DNA from: Cryptomeria japonica
Taxonomy: Eukaryota > Streptophyta > Pinopsida > Cupressales > Cupressaceae
DNA: 64,000 nt
Assembly: GCF_030272615.1 (NCBI RefSeq)
Contig: NC_081414.1
Coordinates: 234,532,733-234,596,732 of the forward strand
Direction of reading: 5' to 3'
The notes under the pieces: model-generated
What the model was told of the DNA's origin: nothing
The model's database searches: none
Seen by the model: only the letters and a program-made list of their open reading frames with translations
Position numbers and translations under genes: made by a program
Part shown: in pieces, positions 10,570 through 21,790 of the stretch
Layout: each line of letters starts with the position of its first letter
Position numbering within the stretch: position 1 is the stretch's first letter

Positions 10570-12379
10570 TCTTACATGTTGAAAGGAAAAATCTATGGGT
10601 TGTATACAGTGGTTGCTCAAACCACATTATTGGTGACAAAAGGAAATTCATCAAACTTGAAGACTGGAATGGTGGTTCAGTAAGGTTTGGAGACAACTAT
10701 TCCATCAAAAAAAAGGGAAAAGGCACTATAAGTATTGATGGAAAAATGAAGGCCCGTGATGTATATTATGTGGAAGGCCTTAATCACAATCTGTTGAGTG
10801 TGAGTCAGATGTGTGACAAAGGTTACAGATTCACCTTTGACTCAACCGATTGCTAGATAAATAAAGACAGTATCGGTCAAGTTGTGGCAAAAGGAAAGAT
10901 AACAGATGGAAATGTTTATAATCTGAAGGAATGCTATGAGTCCCAATGTATGTTAGGACAAGTAGATGAAATTTGGTTGTGGCACCGAAGATTAGGCCAC
11001 ATAAACTTTGATAACCTAGTTGCAGTAAGCAGAAAGGGGTGTGTGAGGAACATTTCACCCATCATCAAACCAAAAAGCACATTTTGTGATTAATGTGTGA
11101 AAAGTAAGCGAACTAAGGTGAGCTTCAAGACAAAAGAGCACAACACCTCAAGACCACTTGAAATTATGCATACAGATCTGTGTGGTCCAACTAGGACAAG
11201 AGCACTTGCAAGAGAAAGATACTTAATGCTCTTTATTAATGAATACTCAAGAATGGCATGGGTCACCTTCTTACAAGATAAGTCACAAGCATTTGAAAGA
11301 TTCGAGATATTTAGGAAGATGGTGGAAAAATAAAGTGGGTGCAGGTTAAAATGCCTAAGATCAGACCGGGGTGGAGAGTTTACATCAAATGAATTTGAAT
11401 ACTATTGTGAAAAACATGGAATTAGAAGGCAATACTCGGCTTTGAAGACACCATAGCAAAATGGTGTTGTAGAAAGGAAGAACATGACAGTTAAGGAGAT
11501 GGCCAGAACCATTTTTAATGAGGCCAATCTGCCAGACACATATTGGAAGGAAGTTGTTCATACTATTGCATATACTTTGAACCGGGTTCAATTAAGAATA
11601 GACACCAGAATGAAACCTTATGAGTTGTGGTATGACTAGAAGCCATCAGTCAAATACTTCAAAGTATTTGGAAGCAAGTGCTTTATCAAGAAATATTTGG
11701 ATGGTTTAGGAAGTTTTGACTCCAGGAGTGATGAAGGAATATTCCTCGGTTACTCATCTAACAGCAAGGCCTACAAATGCTACAACAAAAGGCTAAGAAA
11801 AGTCATTGAGAGTGTACATGTAAAAGTTGATGAGGATATGCACAAAGGATGTCAACCACACGTTAACCGATATGATGATTCTGCTAATGAAGATGATGAA
11901 GCTCAGTCAGACAATGAACCAGAAGACCCATCCAAGAAGGGCCCCAACCAGTATGTATAGTTGAATCACCTGGAAGAGCAAATTATGGGAAATAAGAGTG
12001 ATGGTATGTAGACTAGAAGAAGACTTGCCCAGAATGATGAACAAGTCAACATTTGCCTCATGACTGAAGTTGAACCCAAAACATTCAATGAGGCCTGCAA
12101 AAGACAAGAATGGATGGATGTCATGGAATAAGAACTGCAATAGATTGAGAAGAACAAGACTTGGGAATTAGTCCCTAGACCGGAAGACAAGAATATCATT
12201 GGCACAAAATGGGTCTATCGAAATAAGATGAATGAAGAAGGTAATATTTAGGCATAAAGCTAGACTAGTATGCAAAGGATATTCTCAAGTAGAGGGAATT
12301 GACTTTGAAGAAACATTTGCACTAGTAGCTAGATTAGAAGAAATTAGAATGTTTTTAGCCTTCTCTGCCTACAAGGGTT
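10570..12379 (+). pseudogene. Element A pol, 5' half: protease, integrase, start of RT
   Basis: The protease active site reads V-V-Y-S-G-C-S-N-H near 10600, so the catalytic Asp of D-S-G has become Tyr. The pre-integrase block L-W-H-R-R-L-G-H-I-N follows near 10980. Integrase keeps the first D (H-T-D-L-C-G-P near 11170), the second (R-S-D-R-G-G-E near 11360) and the E (V-V-E-R-K-N near 11470), though stops intervene. RT begins with F-N-E-A-C-K, E-L-V-P-R-P and G-T-K-W-V-Y, then shifts frame near 12250. It stops at the ATAAG target site where element B sits, and continues at 18802. Confidence 0.9.
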
Positions 12380-12384
12380 ATAAG
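12380..12384. repeat. Target-site duplication ATAAG of element B (partner 18797-18801)
   Basis: ATAAG directly precedes TGTTAGGACTC at 12385 and is repeated directly after CCAACA at 18797-18801. The duplicated bases lie within RT codons of element A. Confidence 0.95.
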
Positions 12385-13437
12385 TGTTAGGACTCAGAGG
12401 CAACTGAGAGAGAGGGGGGGTGAATCAGTTGTCTATTAATTTCAACCCAAATATAACTTAACCAAACTTAATGCATAATATCGGTAAACCAAACTTAATT
12501 CTGGTAGACAGTTTAACAGTTAATAACAGTACTGGTAAAGTTTAATGCATGAAACAAAAAGACAAATAACATCCACAACACATAACATAGATATTTGTAC
12601 ATGGAAACCCTGTAAGGGGAAAAACCACAGTGGGAAACATTACCCACAATCAGATGATACTACTGCAGATAGTATGTGTGTACAAATGGGATCTGCCAGA
12701 AAGGCCAACTACCTAGAGCTCACTGCTCAATCACAAAATGGGAGTCACACTGACTACAATTGGATGGTTAAATCCAATGATAATGTATTGCTCAAAATAG
12801 CATCTTCATATGCTGGATTCAGTATCGGTTAAGCTCTGATTGTCTTCTTCATACCTTCCTTGAATCTTCAAATTATATCTACATGTATAGCTCTTCTTAT
12901 ATTCGCATATACCTTATTACATTCCCTTTCACACCTTCTCTGTAATCTCACAAATGAAATCTTACATATATACCAAAACCTAAGACCAAATGTGTAGGTC
13001 AGCTCACCAAAAATATTACAATCACAAATGAATCGATATGCGATGCATATCGGCTCAATTCATTTACAATAATAACCAATCATTAAAACATCTCCATAAT
13101 GTGTCGTGTTGATCTGGAATAGATAATGCTTGTCGGTCCATAACCTAGACCTATTTGCTAGTAACAACAAATATGCAAACTCGATTAGACCAATAACCAA
13201 ATCGCCAAAACCAAGTGTCTTCGATATAACCAAGTAATCTCCATATGATAACAGATCATCCTCAGTGTCGGTGAACAATATAACCTGCTAGTGAACCAGA
13301 TATCGTTGACTGTGCAGAAGTTACTGAACATGCCGGTGAACATAAGCAAAGATTTTCAGTGCTAATAAGTGTTCACAAGTGTTGACAAGTGTTGACATCA
13401 ATGACAAAACCAATGCAACACATCCATAATACCAACA
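12385..13437 (-). repeat. Element B 3' LTR (left copy)
   Basis: It starts TGTTAGGACTC and ends ATACCAACA. Read on the minus strand it begins TGTTGGTATT and ends in AGTCCTAACA. It contains a minus-strand TATA-like box (tatatatg, near 12965-12973) and the conserved 'GGTTTTTCCC...GGGTTTCC' hairpin region at 12597-12628. Confidence 0.95.
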
Positions 13438-13450
13438 ATCTCCCCCTTTT
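13438..13450 (-). promoter_or_regulatory. Element B polypurine tract
   Basis: On the minus strand this reads AAAAGGGGGAGAT, directly abutting the TGTTGG start of the 3' LTR. It primes plus-strand cDNA synthesis. Element E has the same motif in the same position (56588-56600). Confidence 0.9.
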
Positions 13451-13808
13451 GCATTGATGGAAAAACAAGATGGAAAAACCATCTAAGTGCCAATGCAGAA
13501 ATGCCAAAAACCAAAAACCAACAATCTCCCAAAGAGATCATTAACCAGAAATCAAAATATAGATACAGAGAGTAACAATCTCTCCCCAAAAGATAATGTG
13601 TTTTTCCATAGATATCTCTCCCCCTTTGACATCAAATGCCAAAGCAATACAAAACCAAATACAATCAGTTCATAGAACTTATTACAAATGCCAATTGTTA
13701 TAACCAAATTTATCGAATCTACTCCCCCAGAGAAGTAGCTCTCCCTCATCAAAGCCGGAAAAATATTTCTCTATTAATTATGTCAGTCTGATGCCATGCT
13801 CCAACTAT

Positions 13809-14597
13809 CTAAGTCTCTATCGGTGAGGCTATAACTCCAAGCTGCTCTCTTAGATATTTAAAAGTTTCCTTAGGAAAAGGCTTAGTAAAGATATCTACAA
13901 TCTGCTCTTTAGTATTCACATAAACCAATTTCACTTGTTTTGTTTCAACATTCTCTTTTAGAAAATTGAATTTGATAGAAACATGTTTAGTTTTAGAGTG
14001 AAATACTGGATTCTTTGATATATCAATTGCTATCATATTATCACAGTAAATGATAATAGGTTCTTTGCATTTTACCTTTATGTCCTTCAACATTTGCTTA
14101 ATCCATAATACCTATGTACAATTAGTTGTTGCTACAACATATTCTTATTCAGTTGTTGATAAAGATGTGCAACTTTGTGTCTTGCTCAACCATGAAATTA
14201 GTCTGCTACAAAGAAATAATGCTCCGTTGGTGGTGCTCTTTCTTTCATCTACATCTCTTGCCCAATTTGCATCTGTGTATGCACATAAATCAAAAATTTT
14301 ATCTTTAGAATACCATAAACCAAGATTTTTTGTGCCTTGTAGGTACTGGAAAATCCTTTTCACTGTTGATTCATGATTTTCCTTAGGATTACACTGAAAT
14401 TTTGAAACAATACATACTGCATTCATAATATCAGGTCTTGTTTGTGTCAAATACAGTAAACCTCCAATCATATATTTATATCTTATCAGATTAATAGGTG
14501 TTAATTCATTCTTCAATGATAGTTTATCAGTTGTAGTCATAGGAGTACTTACCGGTTTAGAGTTTTCCATACCAAATTTCTTTAGTAGTTCTTTCAA
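13809..14597 (-). pseudogene. Element B RNase H region
   Basis: Read from 14597 downward: K-P-V-S-T-P-M, the Y-K-Y-M-I-G-G-L-L-Y-L-T-Q-T-R-P-D-I block, F-Q-Y-L-Q-G-T-K-N-L-G-L-W-Y, A-Y-T-D-A-N-W-A and S-L-S-T-T-E. After a break, 14093-13809 carries the C-terminal end, with Y-C-D-N-M-I-A-I, H-S-K-T-K-H-V-S-I-K and D-I-F-T-K-P-F-P. This is the standard copia RNase H and tail, missing a few codons at the junction near 14130. It ends about 360 bases before the PPT. Confidence 0.88.
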
Positions 14598-14699
14598 GTA
14601 CTTTCATTGATTTATGAATATACCTTTATCAGTCTGTGAAATCTACAATACTAAAAAGAATTTTATCTCCCTAATCATAGACATTTCAAATTCTTCTTG

Positions 14700-15583
14700 C
14701 ATCTTATTAGAAAATTCTTTACACAATCCTTCTTCTCCTCCAAAAATGATATCATCAAAAAAAACTAGATGTCATCATTAGTCACTTTGTAATATAAGTT
14801 GTTGTCAGCATTACCTTTAGTGTAACCAAGCTTCAAAAGATATTTGTCCAATTTAGCATACCAAGCTCTAGGAGCTTGCTTCAATCCATATAAAGTTTTC
14901 CTTAAACTACAAACCATATCTTTGTCATCTGTCAAAGAAAATATATTAGGTTGTTCAATGTAAACTTCCTCTTCAAGATCACCATTCATAAATGCACATT
15001 TAACATACATTTGATATACTTTATAGTTCTTATGTGTTGCAAAAGCTAAGAATAATTTGACTACCTCAATTCGAGCTACTGGTGCAAAGGTTTCATTGTA
15101 ATCAATTCCTTCTTTCCATGAATATCCCTTACACACTAATCTTGCTTTGTTTCTAATTACCTTACCATCTTCATTAAGTTTATTTTTGAATACCCATTTA
15201 GTTCCAATTACATTTTTGTTTTTAGGTCGGGGAACCAATGTCCATGTATTATTCTTTTCAATTTGTTCTAATTCATCTTCCATAGCTTTAATCCAATGTT
15301 TATCTTCACATGCCTCATTAATAGTTGCTGGTTCAATTTGAGAAATTAGACATACCTCTTCATTTTCCAGTCTTCCTTTAGTCATAACACCTTGATACTT
15401 ATTCCCAGTTAGCTGACTTTTAGAGTGATTTAATCTTACATACCTAGGTGTATTCACTTGTTGTTGTTCTTCAGTCACTGTGGAATTCTCAGATGATGCT
15501 GGTGTGACTGGATCAACATTTTGTACTGGTGTACTCATTGTAGGTTCATTTGTGATTATCTCAACTGTCGGTTCAGAGTCCAT
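14700..15583 (-). pseudogene. Element B reverse transcriptase
   Basis: A long open stretch (15583-14765, 272 codons) carries the linker with S-Q-L-T-G and the RT start I-N-E-A-C-E-D, W-I-K-A-M-E-D-E-L and N-T-W-T-L-V-P-R-P. It continues with [25 protein letters not shown] and [12 protein letters not shown]. The catalytic box is damaged: a stop and frame change fall just before it, and the other frame shows F-F-D-D-I-I-F-G-G (14739-14762) where Y-V-D-D is expected. So D-D survives but Tyr-Val and the frame do not. Confidence 0.9.
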
Positions 15584-15604
15584 AGACCTTGAATTACCTC
15601 TAAA

Positions 15605-16109
15605 CTATTCGTCAATCTTCACATTTGCATTCTCAATGATTTTCTGCAATCTCTTCTTAAAACATCTATATGTCTTGCTTTTAGATGAATAACCAAGATA
15701 TATTCCTTCATCACTTCTATGATCAAATTTTCCAATATAATCATCTCTCCTAATATAACATTTGCTTCCAAATATTCTGAAATATTTAAGAGTAGGAGTA
15801 TTACCAAACCATAGTTCATGAGGGGTCTTACCGGTTTCACTCTCTACCATCACCTTGAATAGTTTAAATTTCCCAAAAGGTTTTGATTTCTCCCTGAGAA
15901 AAGTAACCCAACACATTCTAGAATAATCATCAATGATTAGCATAAAATATCTATCTCCTTGTAAACTTCTAGTTCTTGCTGGACCACATTAATCAGTATG
16001 AATTAAATCACGAACATTATTGGATTTTTCTGGAATACTCTTAAAAGTTGTTCTAACTTGTTTTCCAAATTGACATTCCTTCCATACCGGATTGTGAAGT
16101 TTAACAATC
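15605..16109 (-). pseudogene. Element B integrase, central core deleted
   Basis: The N-terminal part is present (C-Q-F-G-K-Q zinc end, then H-T-D with a stop, C-G-P-A-R-T-R-S-L, I-I-D-D-Y-S-R-M-C-W-V). The frame then runs from F-K-V-M-V-E directly into T-P-H-E-L-W-F-G. Element A has about 85 codons between the corresponding motifs, carrying the second catalytic Asp (R-S-D-R-G-G-E) and the Glu (V-V-E-R-K-N). These are missing here without any frame disruption. The C-terminal part (F-G-S-K-C-Y, D-E-G-I-Y-L-G-Y-S-S) is intact. Confidence 0.88.
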
Positions 16110-16605
16110 TTAGGTAAATCCCTTAGGTAAATCCCTTACTGCCTTAGTTGTATTGATTTTCACAATACAATCAAAATTTACATGACAAAGTCTTTTATAC
16201 CATAACCAACTTTTATCAATATGTGCAATCAAGCATGTCATCTCATTGTTATTCAAATGAAAGATATTACCTCTAGTCTGATTACCGGTTGCAATTTCCA
16301 AACCAGTTCTATCCATGATTTTGCATTTACCATTCTTGAATTGTAACTGATATCCCTTTTCAACTAATTGACCAACACTCAAAAGATTATGCTTCAAACC
16401 TTCAACATAATAAATGTTGTCAGTATTGTGCTTACCATCAAAAGATATAGTGCCTTTTCCTCTGATCAAACAAGCTTTATCATCCACAAATCTTACTAGA
16501 CCTCCATTGTATTCTTGAAAGGTTAAGAATTTACTTTTATCAACAGTCATATGATGTGAACATCCGGAATCAATGATCCATTCATCCTTTTCTTCAATTT
16601 TAGCT
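16110..16605 (-). pseudogene. Element B protease and pre-integrase
   Basis: The protease active site W-I-I-D-S-G-C-S-H-H-M-T is intact (minus strand, about 16548-16583). It is followed by F-V-D-D-K and G-K-G-T-I-S, then Y-Y-V-E-G-L-K-H-N-L-L-S-V-G-Q. The pre-integrase block W-L-W-Y-K-R-L-C-H-V-N-F then shows L-G-H changed to L-C-H. An open frame covers 16550-16110. A TAG separates it from gag at about 16612. Confidence 0.9.
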
Positions 16606-16613
16606 GTCAGGGC

Positions 16614-17701
16614 CTACTCTACCGGTTGAATAGTAGGTGTCGGTTGATCTTCAATTATTGCAAAAAAATCCCATCCATTTTCTATCGGTTCCTCATCAGA
16701 ATCATTAGTAACTCCTTGATCAGTATAGTAACATGATTTGTCTCTATTCTTCTTAAATTTGTATCTCTGATATTCAAGGTTAGGCTTATATGTTCTTTTA
16801 GCTTCTTCTTTCAATCTTGCATGTCTATTAGGACACCTAGATACCATATGACCAATTTTATTGCAGTTAAAACATTTAAATGGTGCTTTACCTTCATACT
16901 TACTTCCAACTAGACCTTTAGGCATTTTCCTTGCAAATAGTGCTTCAAGCTCTTCAAGTTCTTCATTCTCTCTTCTGATTTCTTCAAGTTCTCTAGCATA
17001 GAGTGCTTTCCAATCAATTTTTTAGATGATGATGATGATGATGTAGATGATGAAGCCTTGAAAGCCAAATCTATCTTAATTGTAGCAACAAGACCAAATT
17101 CCTCAAGTTCAAAAGCTGAAAGTTTTCCAACCAAAGTATCTCTAGATACTGATGTATTAGGCATTGTTCTCAATTCATTAATAGTAGTTACTTTCATTTT
17201 GTATGCCGGTGGCAATGCTCTTAAAACTTTAGAAACAATTTCATCTTCACTTAAGGATCCTCCACAATATTGTATACCCAAAACAATTTCATTAACTCTT
17301 TCCATAAAAGTAGAAATCCTTTCATCTTCTTCCATTTTCAGATTTTCATACTTGACCCGGAAGCATTCCAGTTTTGCAATTTTGACAGTGGTATCACCTT
17401 AATTCAATGTCTCCAATTTATCCCAAATAGCTTTAGCAATAGATTAGTTTTATAATCCCATGATTTGTTGATCTGACAATGCGCTCAAAAGTGCTTCTCT
17501 TGCTTTGCAATCATTCTCCTGATCTTTAGCCAAGGTTGGTGGATTAGGTTGACTCTGTGTAGGACCAACATACCCATTCTTTGTAACATCCCATATGTCT
17601 TTTCCAATGCAATTCAGATGTGTCTCCATTCTGATCTTCCATATACCATAGTTAGTTCCATCAAGCTTTGGACTGTCCTTCCTGAAATAGTTAGTCACCA
17701 T
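16614..17701 (-). pseudogene. Element B gag with CCHC zinc knuckle
   Basis: The first ATG at 17701 begins M-V-T-N-Y-F and continues with K-L-D-G-T-N-Y-G-I-W-K-I-R-M, the usual copia Gag start. It stops at 17450 and resumes as a 141-codon open frame (17335-16910) with F-M-E-R-V-N-E-I and V-L-R-A-L-P-P-A-Y. After a frameshift comes C-F-N-C-N-K-I-G-H-M-V-S-R-C, a complete knuckle at about 16874-16833. A serine-rich stretch (near 17040) precedes the frameshift. Unlike A and E, this gag has no long coiled-coil extension, so B belongs to a different copia subgroup. Confidence 0.9.
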
Positions 17702-17744
17702 AGAATCTCCTCAAGCTATTAAACTTCTGCAAAAAGAGGACTTA

Positions 17745-17756
17745 GCTCTAATACCA
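17745..17756 (-). promoter_or_regulatory. Element B primer-binding site
   Basis: The minus strand reads TGGTATTAGAGC, one base different from the plant initiator tRNA-Met complement TGGTATCAGAGC. It lies two bases inside the 5' LTR end. Confidence 0.9.
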
Positions 17757-17758
17757 AT

Positions 17759-18796
17759 TGTTAGGACCTAGAGGCCACTGAGAGGGGGGGGGGAATCAAT
17801 TTTCTATTAATTTCAACCCAAACATAACTTAACCAAACTTAATGCATAATACCAGTAAACCAAACTTAATGTTGGTAAACAATTTAACAATTAATAACAG
17901 TACCGGTAAAGTTTAATGCATGAAACAGAAAGACAAATAACATTCACAACACATAACACAGATATTTGTACATGGAAACCCTGTAAGGGGAAAAACCACA
18001 ATGGGAAACCTTACCCACAATCAGATGATACTACTGCAGATAGTATGTGTGTACAAATGGGGTCTGAACATACAAAAAGGCCAACTGCCTAGAGCTCACT
18101 GTTCAATCACAAAATGGGAGTCACACTGACTACAATTGGATGGTTAAATCCAATGATAATGTACTAGTCAAAATAGCATCTTCATATGCTGGATTCAGTA
18201 TCAGTTAAGCTCTGATTATCTTCTTCATACCTTCCTTGAATCTTTGAATGATGTCTGCGTGTATAGCTCTACTTATATTCGCATATACCTTATTACATTC
18301 CCTTTCACACCTTGTCTATAATTTCACAAATAAGATCTTACATATATACCAAAACCTAAGACCAAATGTGTAGGTCAGATCACTAAGAATATTACAATTA
18401 CAAATGAATCAATATGTGATGCATCATGTTGGCTCAATGCATTTACAATAATAACCAATCAATAAAACATCTCCATAATGTGTCGTGCTGATCTAGAATA
18501 GATAACACTTGTCGGTCAATAACCTAGACCTATTTGCTGGTAACAACAAATATGCAAACTCAATTAGACCATAAACCAAATCACCAAAACCAAGTGTCTT
18601 CTCCATAACCAAGTAATCTCCAGATGATAACAGATCATCCTCGGTGTCGGTGAACAATATAACCTGTCGGTGAACCAGATACTAGTGACTGTGCATAAGT
18701 CACTGAACATGTCGGTGAACATAACCAAAGATATTCAGTGTTGACAAGTGTTGACATCAATGACAAAACCAATGCAACACATCCATAATACCAACA
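17759..18796 (-). repeat. Element B 5' LTR (right copy)
   Basis: It starts TGTTAGGACCTAG and ends ATACCAACA, colinear with 12385-13437 throughout. A run of nine or more G near 17785 corresponds to a shorter one in the left copy. The conserved hairpin region is at 17969-18000. A minus-strand TATA-like box lies near 18341. Confidence 0.95.
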
Positions 18797-18801
18797 ATAA
18801 G

Positions 18802-20019
18802 GTATACCAAATGGATGTAAAATTTGCCTTCCTAAATGGAAATTTGGAAGAAGAAGTGTACATGGAGCAACCGGAAGGGTTTCTGGTGCATGATGATGAG
18901 ACATTTATGTGTCGGTTGAAGAAGGTCTTGTATGGTCTAAAGCAAGCTCCTAGAGCATGGTATTCAAGATTAGATCAGTACCTAAAGGAATAGGGATTCA
19001 AAAAGGGAAGTGTTGATAGCAATTTATACATAAAGAAAGAGGGGAACCACATGATCATTGTGGTTGTGTATGTAGATGACATTATCTTTGGAGGCAACAA
19101 GGACACCCTTTGCAAATAATTTGTTGATCAGATGCAGTCAGAATTTGAGATGTCAATTCTTGGTGAATTGACATACTTCCTCAGTTTGTAGACATTACAG
19201 CAAGATAAAGGAATCTTTATCTCACAAATCAAGTATGCAAAGGAGATGTTGGATAAATTCCAAATGGAAGATTGTAAACCGGTAAGTACCCCCATGGTAA
19301 TTGGCAATAAATTGAGCAAGAATGATTAATCATCGATGGTGGATTAGACTCTGTACAGATCCATGATAGGCAGTCTATTGTATCTAACTGCTTTAAGATC
19401 GGATATAGTTCAGGTAGTATACATGGTAGCTAGATTCCAAGTTGCACCTAAGCAAACACATATGAATGTTGTGAGCAAAATCTTTAGGTACCTACAAGGG
19501 ACACTCAATTATGGGTTGTGGTATCCTAAACAAGGAGATTTCATCTTGGAAGCATACATTGATGTTGATTGGGCAGGTTGCATTGATGATCGAAAGAGCA
19601 CAAGTGGTGGTGCATTCTTTCTAGGTGACCAGTTTGTCTCATGGCATAGCAAGAAGTAGGACTCAGTCTCTCTATCTACTATTGAAGCTAAATACATTGT
19701 TGTTGCTACATGCTTCTCTTAGGTGCTTTGGATGAAACAGACTCTCAAAGACATACAGGTGGACATCACAGATCCTATTCTCATCCGGTGTGACAATTTG
19801 AGTACAATCAACATAGCAAAGAATCCAATAATGTATTCCAGAATAAATCACATTGCTATCAAGTATCATTTTCTCATAGAGAAGGTTGAAGGATAGGAGG
19901 TGAGGAGGGATTGTGTCCCTACTAGAGAACAAGTAGCATACATTTTTACCAAACCATTACCAGTAAGCACTTTTGAGTACCTCTCACACAAGTTGCAAGT
20001 TGTGTCATCTATCTAGGAA
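18802..20019 (+). pseudogene. Element A pol, 3' half: RT remainder and RNase H
   Basis: Sequence resumes exactly where 12379 left off, with [30 protein letters not shown] follows near 18935, and the catalytic V-V-Y-V-D-D-I-I-F-G-G near 19060 is intact. RNase H shows M-I-G-S-L-L-Y-L-T-A, F-R-Y-L-Q-G-T-L-N-Y-G-L-W-Y, W-A-G-C-I-D-D-R-K-S-T-S-G-G and S-L-S-T-I-E-A-K-Y. Several TAG/TAA stops interrupt (18990, 19117, 19188, 19657). Several of these look like single-base changes, as expected of an aged methylated element, though that is inference. Confidence 0.92.
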
Positions 20020-20181
20020 GGCTTTACGTGGCTCAGGGGGAGTTGATAGTGGTCAAAGGGGGAGCTTGGTATGGATCAAAGGGGGACTGTATAGTACTCT
20101 TTATCATTGTGTCAAAGGGGGAGAAATGTACCAGTATATAGTGTTGTGCAACAAGTTGACATCAATGCCAAAGGGGGTGAT
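20020..20181 (+). promoter_or_regulatory. Element A pre-LTR region with repeated polypurine motifs and PPT
   Basis: Four copies of a purine box (cagggggag, aaagggggag, aaagggggac, aaagggggag) precede the final aagggggtgat at 20171-20181 that abuts the LTR. Element E shows the same multiplicity (ctccccctttg boxes at 56590-56830). The last box is the likely PPT. Confidence 0.8.
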
Positions 20182-21785
20182 TGTTGGCATTTTGGGCATT
20201 AAGTTGTCATTGATGTCAACTAGTAAGAAAGAAGGAGTGACCAACATGATGGCAATTCACATGAGAGTGAGCAGACAGAATGAAATCTTACTGGTAAGAC
20301 ATAAACCGAGATGAAGGTTATGTGTGTGTTAACATGTTGAGAAACAACCAGTAGAGCAATAAACCGGTCTGGAGGTTGGCTGCATGTTTATGATGAAGAG
20401 GTAGAATGTTAAAGTTATCACAAACCACCGGAGGTGAAGATGTGTTACCGGTATAGTGTGCAGTATTGGTTAGCAGAAGAAGGTCTCACCGATAAAAGCG
20501 CGTACCGGTATGAGTTTGTTGGATGTTCAAGAATGAACCGACTATGTGTCGATGAGCTGAGTGATTGATCATGGTAATGCCATGTCGAGCCAAGGTGGCA
20601 AATATGCAGAGGTCGGTAAAGCCACCATCAACATGGTTGGTGAAACAGCTAGTCGACATAAATGAAATAGCCACAAATCACAGGATTGTAACTAACTAAT
20701 GCGGCTCGAGAAAGAAAGAATGATAGAGGAAGATCAAGGAGTAGTTGGCATCTAGATCAATGCAAAGGAAATCTGATCACAAGAAGACCTTGAAAAGGAA
20801 ACAGCTGAGTGGTCTATGAGTCGACAAATTTCAAAGTGGGAAATCTTGTAGGTGATTGCTATCTTTAGCAATTATGCATTGGGTAATGGGAAACATGTAC
20901 AGATGCATCCCTAGAGTGCAGCTGATTGACCCAAGACAGACTGGATCAAATCTCATGCAGATTGTGTCATGAAAATAAAACCCTAACCGCTCTAAATTTG
21001 AATTTATTTTTGGTAGGAAACCATGGGATAAAGAGAAGAACTCGAGACAAAGCAAGATGGTGCTTCAGAGAAGAAGAAGAGAAAAGATAGATTAAGTGAA
21101 AAGATGAATTGTTAGCCTTAGAACTTATTCTAAGAAAGTTGCAGAGTAAGTGAGAAATCAAACCAGTGAGAGGTTTTAACCGGCAATGATTAAGTACCGA
21201 TATAACTGTAGTTTCATAGTTAAGCAAAACCAGCAAGGTGTGGTAGAGTAGATAGCATCCAAGTGTGACACAGTGTGTTGTGAGAGTGTTAGAGAGAGAG
21301 AGATAACATAGGCCAAGAATCAGAGAGAGTAATCTCACAACCAGTAGTGTGAGATTCAGTGGAGGATAAAAGACTGTCAATCGGCAGTAGGATATTTAAT
21401 CAAGAGTTGCAGAATTCATTTGCAACGAGAAGCCTTAATTGTATCTAAATTGTATTTCAATATACATCACCAAGTTGGAGCTTGGTGCTCCTTGGGTTGG
21501 TGCCCTAAATCTTTGTAATTCAATGTTTTACCTGTGAGTCTGGATTGGAGTAGTAGTCTCCAGCAGCTTTTCTCATCGAGGTTTTTCCCACTTTGGGTTT
21601 TCCTCGTACATCTGGTGTTGTGAGTTGTATTTGTGTGATTGATCTCTTTGTCTTTCCTTCATGCTTTAACTGGCTTGATTGTTTATTGCTTAAGTGGTTA
21701 ACTGGTATTCTGAAGTTGCTTTGAAAGTCAAAAAGTTTAGGAACCACTGATTCACCCCCCTCTCAGTGGTACTCTATGTTCAACA
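20182..21785 (+). repeat. Element A 3' LTR
   Basis: It starts TGTTGGCATTTTGGG directly after the PPT and ends in CTATGTTCAACA, followed by target copy TGTTG. It carries the conserved 'GGTTTTTCCCACTTTGGGTT' hairpin region at 21578-21610. A tail 'tgattcacccccctctcag' near 21749 also appears in the other copia LTRs here. Confidence 0.93.
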
Positions 21786-21790
21786 TGTTG

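Larger units (their letters stand above)
12385..18796 (-). mobile_element. Element B: complete-ended minus-strand Ty1/copia retrotransposon
   Basis: This is a 6,412-bp element with two LTRs (12385-13437 and 17759-18796), 5-bp target duplications, a PBS one base off the initiator-Met consensus, and a PPT. Read on the minus strand the internal region gives gag with a CCHC knuckle, protease D-S-G-C, pre-integrase, integrase, RT and RNase H. The LTRs are similar but clearly diverged, by eye roughly nine in ten bases identical, so the insertion is not recent. Lesions include stops in gag, loss of the central integrase core and damage at the RT Y-V-D-D, so it cannot move by itself now. Confidence 0.96.
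8241..21785 (+). mobile_element. Element A: Ty1/copia retrotransposon, split by element B
   Basis: The element is bounded by TGTTGGCATT at 8241 and TGTTCAACA ending at 21785, and flanked by the 5-bp direct repeat TGTTG (8236-8240 and 21786-21790). The order is 5' LTR remnant, gag with coiled coil and zinc knuckles, protease, integrase, RT, RNase H, PPT and 3' LTR. The RT gene is interrupted by element B (12385-18796). Removing B and one ATAAG copy restores the exact reading frame across the junction. The long gag with coiled coil and knuckles is shared with element E, so the two belong to related families. Multiple stops make it inactive. Confidence 0.93.
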
